From the NCBI GenBank assembly GCA_020636095.1, contig JACJYN010000006.1:522454-586453 (forward strand): a stretch of DNA of 64,000 nucleotides, given 5' to 3'. Positions 56,834-64,000 of the stretch are shown here, piece by piece. The position numbers and the translations under genes are program-made. The notes under the pieces were generated by a model that searched no databases, was not told the DNA's origin, and saw nothing but the letters and a program-made list of their open reading frames with translations. The DNA is from Lewinellaceae bacterium. GTDB taxonomy: Bacteria > Bacteroidota > Bacteroidia > Chitinophagales > Saprospiraceae. Positions within the stretch are counted from its first letter, which is position 1; every line of letters starts with the position of its first letter.

Positions 56834-58571
56834 TGATGCGTTGGTTTATTCTTTGTGTTTTGCTGCTTATCAACCTGGCTGTTGCCTCCGGGCAAACCCG
56901 AACAGGCAAAGACCGCGCCCTCCTGTTTTATACGTAATGACTATGCCGCCATGACGGACTTGAAAAACCCCATCCAAAACGCGCGGGATATAGCGGCGGA
57001 GCTGGAAGGGCGCTACGGCTTTGTGGCAGAAGTGGTGCCCAACCCGAGTTTCGAAAAAGTGGAAGCTAAGATCAAGGAGTACCAGCGGGCCTACCGCAGC
57101 GGGAAATTCCCTTCGGACGGGCAACTGTTCCTATTTTTCAGCAGTACCACGGCACCATATGGGGGCAAGAACGGGTACTTCATGCCTACCGATGCCGATC
57201 CCGAGCGCCCTTTCGCCACTGCTATGGAATACGACTACTGGCGTTCCGAGATCGACGCCATCGATTGCAGGCACATCCTGGTGGCGGTGGATGCCTGTCA
57301 CTCCATTACCTTCGACCCCAACTGGGAAAAAAAGCCGGACCGCAAGTTCAACCGCCCCGGCGAGCAGTATGCTGACCAAACGCTGCTCAACCACCAACAA
57401 TACCGGGCCCGCTTGTTCTTTACTTCTGACGCCAAAGGCGACCAAACGCCGGACCGTTCTACCTTCGCCCGCCAGTTGCTGGAAGGGCTGCGCACTCACC
57501 AGGCTGCGGCTGGCTACCTGACCTCCAGCGAGCTGTTTGCCAGCTACATGCTCAAAGCGGCGCCTACGCCCGGCGGGGGCGATTTTGGGAACGACGAGCC
57601 AGGCTCTTGTTTTCTTTTCTTTCAGAGAAGGCAACGGCACTAGACCCGGAAGAAGAACGGTTCTGGCAGTTGGCTATGGAAATGAACACGAAGGAGGCGT
57701 ATGGATTTTACCTGCAGCGTTATCCGGATGGGAAGTATGCGGCGGATGCCGAGAATAGGAGAAAACCGCTTGGTGATTCAAGTACCCCGCTTGTGGCGCC
57801 CACTCGCCCGCCAGACAACATGGTGTTCATCCAGGGCGGCTCTTTTGAGATGGGGGATACGTTTGGGGATGGAAGGATTCTGAAAAACCAGTACACACAG
57901 TTACGGTAAGCGATTTCTACCGCGCCATCCACGAAACCACCTTTGATGAGTTTGATGTTTTCTGCGAGTCTACTGGGCGTGAAAAGCCCGGTGACGAAGA
58001 TTGGGGGCAGGGTCGTCGCCCGGTAATTAATGTATCCTGGAATGATGCGGTAGCGTATTGCAACTGGCTCAGCCGACAGGAACAGCTTCAAGAAGTGTAT
58101 ACGATAAGAGGTAATAATGTTACTGCCAACTGGAACGCTAACGGCTACCGTCTGCCGACGGAGGCGGAGTGGGAGTTTGCGGCGCGCAGCCGGGGAAAGA
58201 AAGAGAAATGGGCGGGTACTTCGGAAGAAAGTTATTTAGCTTCCTATGCCAATTATTCTGAAGAGGGCGGCAAAGATGGCTATGAGTACACCGCACCTGT
58301 AGGCAGCCTCCAAGTCAATAGCGTTGACTTGTATGATATGAACGGCAATGTCTACGAATGGTGCTGGGATTGGTACAATAAAAACTATTACGAAAAGAGT
58401 AAGGACAGCTGGAATCCCAAAGGCCCTGACAGTGGCTCCCTTCGTGTGTTGCGCGGCGGGTCTTTGGTAGCGCTCTCCCTTTTTAGCACACGCTGTGCTG
58501 AACGCATTAACTACCCTCCTAGTCTCGGGACCAATGGCAGCGGTTTTCGTTTAGCCAGGGCGGTTCGCTAG
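56830..58571 (+). pseudogene. Caspase-FGE protein A with signal peptide, frameshifted
   Basis: A signal peptide (MRWFILCVLLLINLAVASGQ) leads to a peptidase C14 (caspase-like) domain: GKDRALLF, then NARDIAAELEGRYGF and the cysteine block ILVAVDACHS. The histidine block reads FFSSTTAPYGGKNGYF, but the CAC at 57148-57150 in the next frame restores YHGTIWG, so two compensating indels probably hide the His. A short helical linker (ERFWQLAMEMNTKEAYGFYL) follows. Then comes a formylglycine-generating-enzyme-type domain (DNMVFIQGGSFEMGDTFGDG, INVSWNDAVAYCNWLS, NGYRLPTEAEWEFAARSRG, YDMNGNVYEWCWDWY) ending RGGS...GSGFRLARAVR. Breaks lie near 56925, 57140/57170, 57610 and 57885. It overlaps the EAD11 gene by 4 bp. 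Confidence 0.82.
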
Positions 58572-58574
58572 TTT

Positions 58575-59032
58575 TCTCCATATTAGCGACACTTCTCCCA
58601 TTACGAATCTTTTGCAGATTGAGAGGCTGGATTTACTAAGAGCGCTCTTTGAAAAAGTTGTCATTCCCAAAAGTGTTTTTGCGGAATTGTCCCATATTCA
58701 AGCCATAAATCGGTTCTGGAGGAACTCGATTGGGTCGAAATAAGAGAAATGCCGGAAAACGACTTATATAAAAAGTTGCTGACGTCTTTGGATCGGGGAG
58801 AAGCCGAAGCAATTGCTTTGGCGATAGAAGTAAAAGCAGATTTGTTGTTGATCGATGAACGAAAGTAGTAGGATGTTGCCGATAGCCTGGGCATCCGGAA
58901 AACCGGGACTTTGGGCGTGCTTATCAGGGCTAAAGAAAAAGGCTTGTTATCCAAAGTGAAGCCTGAAATGGATCGGCTGGTCAAGGAAACGCGGTTCCGG
59001 ATTCATGCTGATTTGTGTACCAAGGGATTTTA
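58575..59032 (+). pseudogene. PIN-domain toxin remnant (DUF3368-like)
   Basis: Translated pieces read SDTSPITNLLQIERLDLLRA, VVIPKSVFAELSHIQAINRF, then in another frame DWVEIREMPENDLYKKLL, SLDRGEAEAIALAIEVKADL, LLIDERK, a double stop, and DVADSLGIRKTGTLGVLIRA. This is a DUF3368 PIN nuclease with acidic SD, E, GEAEA and LLIDE motifs. It lacks a start codon (reading begins HISDTSP), has a frame change near 58710 and TAGTAG at 58867-58872. The usual upstream antitoxin (UPF0175-type) gene is absent. The remnant sits between caspase-FGE copies A and B. Confidence 0.72.
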
Positions 59033-59046
59033 AAAATTGTAAACGA

Positions 59047-60669
59047 GTGAGAATAAATAACCCCATCCTGCTGCTACCGTTCTACATGCTCTGCTCGGTT
59101 TTGGACTGGCAAGAAATGAAGATTACCGGCACGTTGTCCGCCCTGGCAAAGACTACGCCCTCTTCTTCGCCAACGACGACTACCGTTCCCACCCCGATTT
59201 CGGCAACCTGAAAAACCCGTAAAGATGCCAGTACCATCGCCCGGGAACTGGAAGAAATGTATGGCTTTGAAGAAGCACGGGTGTACGAAAATTACAGCCG
59301 CAGCCAGATCTACCAGGTGCTCCAGCAGTGGCAAAAGCGACGTTTTGCAGAGGACGGGCAATTGTTCATCTTCTTCTCGAAGCCACGGCGACTTCTGGGA
59401 GTTTACCCAGAAAGGCTAATTCGTGCCCAAAACCAACGCGAGCGATTACAGCGCCTACATCGAGCTGACCGACCTGGGTAATATCATCACGCAGATCCCC
59501 TGCCGCCACATCCTGCTGGCGGTAGACGCCTGCTACTCCGGAGCGATCGACCAGTAGCCATTGTGTTCAGAGGAAGGGACTCTTACCTTTACCCAACGAT
59601 ACCCCTTCCACAGAGCGAGACAATATCGTTTACAAACAACTCCGCAACCCGTCGCGCCTGCTCATCACTTCGGGCGGCAAACAGCGGACGCCGGACGGCA
59701 AGGAACATTCCCCTTCGCCGGGGTATCATCCTGGCTGGGCTGCGCGCTGCGTACAGTCGTGGTGACGGTTTATTTACTTTTACGGACCTCTTAGGGCACC
59801 TGGAAAGAGTAACTCCTACTCCTCATCAGGGAGTGCTTCCTCAGCATGGGCAAGGGGGGTTGTTTTTGTTGCTACGCCGCCTGAAATAAGGACGTCAAAT
59901 AATTTCGTGCTTATTCAGGGTGGTTCTTTTGAGATGGGGACACATTTGGAGATGGTAGAAGTGATGAGAAGCCAGTACATAGGGTAGTTGTAAGCGATTT
60001 CTACATAGGTGTTCACGAAGTTACCTTTGATGAATATGATGCTTTCTGTGATGCTACAGGATGTGAAAAACCAAGTGATGAAAACTGGGGACGGGGTCAG
60101 CACCCAGTGATTAATGTGTCTTGGTACGATGCGGTAGAATACTGCAACTGGCGGAGCCGGAAGGAAAATCTTCAAGAGGTGTATATAAAAAGGATGGCAA
60201 GTGTTGACGCTAACTGGAATGCAAACGGTTACCGCTTGCCCACAGAGGCAGAGTGGGAGTTTGCAGCGAGACAAAAAGGGGAGAACGTACGTTTCGGTAA
60301 TGGCAAAAATATTGCAAATCCAAACGAAATTAATCTTGTTGCATACAGTAAATCAACCTCTTGCTCAGAGGAAAGCGTTAACCGTCAAAAAACAGTTGAA
60401 GTAGGCAGCCTAAGTGCTAACAACCTTGGTTTATATGACATGAGCGGCAATGTCTGGGAATGGTGCTGGGACTGGTACGATAGCAGCTATTACAAGAAAA
60501 GTAAGGATAGCCAGAATCCGACTGGTCCAAGGATTGGTTCTCACCGGGTTATTCGCGGTGGGTCATGGGGCAATGACCCCGCCTTCGTACGTTGCACTAC
60601 CCGTGCTCACAGTAATCCGACCTATGGTCGCGCTCCCCGGGTTTTCGTCTAGCTATGTCGGCTCGTTAG
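59047..60669 (+). pseudogene. Caspase-FGE protein B, frameshifted
   Basis: A possible GTG start at 59047 precedes a hydrophobic leader (NPILLLPFYMLCSVL). The caspase part reads RPGKDYALFFANDDYRSHPD, TIARELEEMYGF, ARVYENYSRSQIYQVLQQW, then HGDFWEFTQKG (catalytic His, shifted frame). The cysteine block HILLAVDACYSGAIDQ is followed directly by a TAG. Further pieces RNPSRLLITSGGKQRTPDGK and LFTFTDLLGHLERVTPTPHQ match caspase C-terminal sequence. The FGE-type domain (INVSWYDAVEYCNWRS, RLPTEAEWEFAARQKGENV, LYDMSGNVWEWCWDWYDSSY, RVIRGGSWGNDPAFVRCTTR) is open but shifts near 60642, where one missing G would give GFRLAMSAR and a TAG at 60667. At least six lesions are present. Confidence 0.78.
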
Positions 60670-60859
60670 TTTCTGGATTTTTACTTTTGCAATAATAGTA
60701 GGCAGATGAACTGTTTCCGTCTAGCCTTGGCAAGAAAAAGAAGTTTTCCAGCTGAGCGATTAGCCTTTGCCCGGCAGCGCGGGCGCAGCCGTGCCGGGCG
60801 GGACCCCAGGGCAAAACCCCTGCTTCGAAAAAAAATCCTCTCAGAAAACCAGCAATAAT

Positions 60860-62647
60860 ATGGCCATGCAATTGAAAAAAATGATCCTCTACCTTTTACC
60901 CTTGCTTTGCCTGCCGCTGGCAGCAATAGCGCTGGGTAGCACAGGACAGCCAGTACCGCCGTTCCGGCCCGGCAAAGACTACGCTCTATTCTTTGCCGTA
61001 GAACAATACCGAGAAATGGTACACTCCACAACCCCATCGACGACGCGGAGGAGATTGCCAGAGACCTTCGGGAACTTTATGGGTTCGAAATTTACCAATA
61101 CCGAAGTGGTACGCAACCCCACCCGCAATGAGATTTACGATAAACTGGATGCCTACCAGAGAAAAGCCTACGCGGAAGATGCCCAACTGCTGATCTTCTT
61201 CTCCGGGCATGGCGATTTTATTGAAACAAAAGGAGAGGGTTCTTTATTCCCAAAGACGGCAAGCTCAACGACCGCTATCAGGATTCTTACATCCCTCATG
61301 CGCGCCTTCAGCGCATCATCGACAATATCCCCTGCTCTCATATCCTGCTGGTATCGACGCCTGCTTCAGCGGCACCTTCGACGAGCAGGTGGCGGCGCAG
61401 TATAAAAACAAGCCCAACTGGAAGCGCTACAACGAAAATGAGGATACGGAACGCCGCCAATTCATAGATAACACGCTGCGGTACCGCACTCGCCTGTTCC
61501 TCACTTCCGGCGGCAAGGAACGCACGCCCGACCCTTCGGAATTTGCAGACGCTTTCAAAAGTGCGCTCCGGGCTTTCGAAGCCAGGACCGCATCCTGGAA
61601 TTTCATGAACTGTATTACCAGTATCTGCAAAAAGTTACCCCCAGCCCCGTTTTGGGCAGTTTGGCTCCAACCAGACGGGCAGCAATTTCCTTTTGTTTTG
61701 GCGGATGGAAAAAAAGCAGCGTCAGCTCCCACTGCTGATCCGGAAACCGCTGTCTGGCAAGCTGCCCGGCAGCAACATACGGTAGAGGCTTACCGGGCGT
61801 ACCGCAGCTGTATCCAGGAGGGGAGTACCGGCTGGAGGCGGAAAGGTACATCCGGAATCTCTCGCCACCGGACAATATGGTGTTCATCCAGGGCGGCTCG
61901 TTTGAGATGGGGGATGCTTTTGGGGATGGTGATGGTGATGAAAAACCGATGCATACGGTGACGGTAAGCGATTTCTACCTTACCATTCACGAAACTACCT
62001 TCGATGAGTATGATGCTTTCTGCGATGCTACCGGGCGCGAAAAGCCTAATGATATAGGCTGGGGCGCGCGCAGTTACCAGTAATTTATGTATCCTGGAAT
62101 GATGCGGTAGCCTATTGCAACTGGCTAAGCGAGCAACATGGCTATCAAAAGGTATACACCATTTCCGGCAGTACGGTTACGGCTAACTGGAACGCCAATG
62201 GTTACCGCCTGCCGACAGAGGCGGAGTGGGAGTTTGCGCGCCCGGGAAAGAAAGAAAAAAGGGCGGGGACTTCAATGGAGAAGTACCCTGGCATCTTATG
62301 CATCAATTATTCTGAAAAGGGCGGCAAAGAATGAGTATACCGCACCTGTAACAGGAATATTCGAGCCAATACGGCGCCAGTGGGTAGCCTGCACGCCTAA
62401 TAGCCTGAGCGGCAACGTCTGGGAATGGTGCTGGGAATGGTGCTGGGATTGGTATGACAGCGGCTATTACGAGAAAAGCAAGAACAGCCGCGATCCCCGA
62501 GGCCCGGACAGCGGCTCCCGCCGGGTTAACCGTGGCGGTTCGTGGTTCGGCACACCCGCCTTCGCTCGTTGCGCCAATCGCGACCGCGACACCCCGGACC
62601 GCAGGCTCAACCTTTTGGGGTTTCGTCTTGCCAGGGCGGTTCGTTAG
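60860..62647 (+). pseudogene. Caspase-FGE protein C with signal peptide, frameshifted
   Basis: The signal peptide is MILYLLPLLCLPLAAIA. The caspase domain reads RPGKDYALFFAVEQYREM, a shifted NPIDDAEEIARDLRELYGF, then AQLLIFFSGHGDFIE with an intact catalytic His. The cysteine block HILLV-IDACFSGTFDE is split by a frame change near 61350. QYKNKPNWKRYNENEDTERR and LFLTSGGKERTPDPSEFADA follow. The FGE-type domain starts PDNMVFIQGGSFEMGDAFGD, shifts at 62079, and ends GGSWFGTPAFARCANRDRDT plus GFRLARAVR. A small in-frame duplication gives WEWCWEWCWDWYD near 62420-62450. At least seven lesions are present. DNA after the stop resembles that after copy B (TTTTTAC-TTTT-CAATA), suggesting tandem duplication of whole units. 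Confidence 0.8.
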
Positions 62648-62750
62648 ATTTCTTCGTCCGCCGTAGCCTTCTCCGAGCACCGAAGCTTTGGCGAAGGTGG
62701 TGGCGAAGGTGGATGTTTTTACCTTTTTACAATAGAGATGGGCGTATGAC

Positions 62751-62790
62751 ATGCCTCGTTTTTCTGATATGAAAAACGAGGCATTTTTCT
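62751..62790 (+). terminator. Rho-independent terminator after copy C
   Basis: A 14-bp stem ATGCCTCGTTTTTC / GAAAAACGAGGCAT with loop TGATAT, followed by TTTTCTTTA. It would end transcription of the caspase-FGE locus. Confidence 0.8.
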
Positions 62791-62845
62791 TTACGGAGCG
62801 GAGCTTTCGGTTGGCCTGCCCGGAAGCGCGGGGCGTAGCCGCGCC

Positions 62846-62980
62846 GGAGCGCGGACCTCCAGGTCCGCGAAACCCTGCTTTGAGCAGGGTTTTAACATAG
62901 AGTTGCTTTTAATAATAGGCTGCCCGAGGCAGCCTTCGCGGGCCTGGAGGCCCGCGCTCCAGACAAAAGGCCCGCGCTCC
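62846..62980. repeat. REP hairpins downstream of the RAYT gene
   Basis: GGAGCGCGGACCTCCAGG continuing TCCGCG (62846-62869) forms a 9-bp stem. It is followed by AAACCCTGCT/AGCAGGGTTT (62870-62893), then an inverted copy GGCCTGGAGGCCCGCGCTCC (62941-62960) and a half copy at 62971-62980. They match the REP units at 63660-64000 and face the RAYT gene end. Confidence 0.75.
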
Positions 62981-62982
62981 AT

Positions 62983-63654
62983 TTAAGGCACAATATTCTT
63001 CCGAATCTCCGGATGCACATACGTATACGGCCATTCCTCCCAGCTTTTTACCAATTTCGCTTCCACCGGGTTATTGATGGCATAATAGATGCGATGGTAG
63101 AAGTCATGCTCATCCCGGATGAGCCGGTCAAAACTTTCCTCTTGCCAGAATGGGTTTCCAGTCCGTTCAAGATAAAGGTTCGCCTGCCGGGCAGTAAAGC
63201 TTTTATGGCTTTTCATAGCCATATTCAGGGCAGGAGCATCAGGCGTTAAAGTGCATTCCAGGTGGACGTGGTTGGCCATGATGCAGTAGGCCCAGATATC
63301 CCAGTATTTGAGCTTGTTCTCGATAAAATGCAGGGAATCGATTACCATCCTGGCTACCTCCGGGTCGCTCAGCCAGGTTGGCCCATAGAGCGCCTGATCG
63401 AGGTAGCGGTCCATTTTCAGGAAATAGGTATTTCGCAAGGCGGAAGTTTCTTTCGCCAACGCTTCCTTCGATGCGACATCTTCCTTCCCTTGGTATTTGC
63501 TCGCTATCCCAAACTTTTCGGCCTGATAGGCTCCTTTCAGCTCCCCAATTATGGATTTAGGCAAGCTTCCGGCAAGCCGGTAGGTGATCGAGTAGGCACT
63601 TTCCGGGGGTTGAATGTGAGGTAATCTGCGGCGATAAAAGATTTTGGAGGGCAT
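62983..63654 (-). CDS. REP-associated tyrosine transposase (RAYT, IS200-like Y1 fold)
   Basis: A 223-residue protein starting MPSKIFYRRRLPHIQPPESA; a longer in-frame start reads through flanking REP DNA and was rejected. The Y1 transposase metal motif is AYCIMANHVHLECTL (HxH). The region KSHKSFTARQANLYLERTGN should hold the catalytic tyrosine, and the RAYT C-terminal block FWQEESFDRLIRDEHDFYHR with YYAINNPVEAKLVKSWEEWP is complete. RAYTs are single-copy genes thought to process and spread REP palindromes. Here GC-rich hairpins lie on both sides (62846-62980, 63660-64000), as expected for its own substrates. The frame is intact, so the system may be active. Confidence 0.88.
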   Translation of the reverse strand: MPSKIFYRRRLPHIQPPESAYSITYRLAGSLPKSIIGELKGAYQAEKFGIASKYQGKEDVASKEALAKETSALRNTYFLKMDRYLDQALYGPTWLSDPEVARMVIDSLHFIENKLKYWDIWAYCIMANHVHLECTLTPDAPALNMAMKSHKSFTARQANLYLERTGNPFWQEESFDRLIRDEHDFYHRIYYAINNPVEAKLVKSWEEWPYTYVHPEIRKNIVP

Positions 63655-63659
63655 AGGTG

Positions 63660-64000
63660 AAAATTTGGAGCGCGGGCCTGTGGTGCCGCAGGTAAAGATT
63701 TTGTAGTTTATGCCTGGAGCGCGGACCCCGACAAAAATCGGGGCAGGCTTTCTAAGTCCGCGAGCATGATTATGCAGCGGGCCAGAGGCCCGCGCTCCAG
63801 TTAAGGTGACAAAAGCAGCATTAAACAAAGTTACGAATTTTCAATCGGCGGCGCTACTGGAGCGCGGGCCTCCAGGCCCGCGAAACGCTTTTATGAAGAA
63901 GCGGCTGGCTGTTCTTTTGGATAAGCCTGGTTAAGACTGGAGCGCGGGCCTCCAGGCCTACTAAAACCTGCTTCAGGCAGGTTTTAGTAGGCAATTGCGG
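63660..64000. repeat. REP hairpin cluster upstream of the RAYT gene
   Basis: REP-like units occur at 63667-63690 (degenerate), 63716-63762 (with a CCCCGA...TCGGGG inner stem), 63776-63798, 63859-63882 (perfect: GGAGCGCGGGCCT/CCAGGCCCGCG) and 63939-63960. The last is followed by a long hairpin CTACTAAAACCTGC / GCAGGTTTTAGTAG (63958-63990). No other gene is visible from 63655 to the window end. Confidence 0.75.

Noticed and set aside
57800..62647. The FGE-type domains as activators of the sulfatase at 43902-45494.
   Set aside because: They lack the paired active-site cysteines of true formylglycine-generating enzymes, are fused to caspase domains and are all frameshifted.

Overview
The window looks like a chromosome segment of a Bacteroidota member, most likely a Saprospiria-type (Lewinella/Haliscomenobacter-like) marine or sludge bacterium. 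The evidence is several secreted proteins ending in type IX secretion (T9SS) C-terminal sorting domains, two LytTR response regulators paired with LytS/His_kinase-type sensors, TAnnTTTG-type promoters, a two-domain PIG-L deacetylase, a DUF3536 GH57 enzyme, and EAD11/caspase/FGE conflict-type genes. Taxonomy is inferred from gene content only.

Layout. 1-8.7 kb: housekeeping and accessory enzymes (metallophosphoesterase, PIG-L deacetylase, lipoprotein, GH57, GNAT-nitrilase fusion whose nitrilase cysteine is a glycine). 8.8-11.8 kb: repeats and broken genes; a PD40/TolB-like lipoprotein gene and a WD40 gene are each interrupted by the same 152-bp MITE. 11.8-16.6 kb: gcvP, a PAS-LuxR regulator and a small unknown. 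16.6-28.5 kb: a large secreted unknown, a broken T9SS protein, a propeller-sensor kinase/LytTR pair and a 1184-residue repeat-rich surface protein. 28.5-31.9 kb: an IS1182-type and an IS630-type element, both decayed, nested in 166-bp palindromic repeats. 32-42.1 kb: a second LytS/LytTR pair, a CocE-type hydrolase lipoprotein, a broken glycosidase and a T9SS-exported lysyl-oxidase-like protein, with a third repeat family (ends AGAGTATGTTTGGAGGCC) between them.

42.5-43.6 kb holds the most striking locus: an initiator tRNA-fMet gene split between U33 and C34 by a 301-nt group I intron without an ORF. Two hairpin terminators follow, then a 152-residue PD-(D/E)XK endonuclease of the I-Ssp6803I type lying outside the intron. 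43.9-53.6 kb: sulfatase, fused aldehyde dehydrogenase next to a frameshifted deoC, a decayed AAA/DUF4143 ATPase, an aquaglyceroporin, and a GMC oxidoreductase with its subunit-3 partner. 53.7-55 kb: a truncated group II intron abutting a perfect 26-bp palindrome, then a third MITE copy.

55-62.7 kb is a degenerating conflict-type locus: a secreted unknown, an EAD11-transmembrane protein whose stop overlaps the start of a signal-peptide caspase-FGE protein, then two more caspase-FGE paralogues, with a dead PIN-toxin gene between the first two. All three caspase-FGE copies carry several frameshifts, and their C-termini resemble diversity-generating-retroelement variable regions. The window ends with a REP-associated tyrosine transposase surrounded by REP hairpins.

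Frameshifts cluster in islands (9.4-11.8, 28.9-31.7, 37-39.4, 48-50.4, 55-62.7 kb) while genes of 2-3.5 kb elsewhere are open. This favours real decay over uniform sequencing error, although single homopolymer indels cannot be trusted individually.
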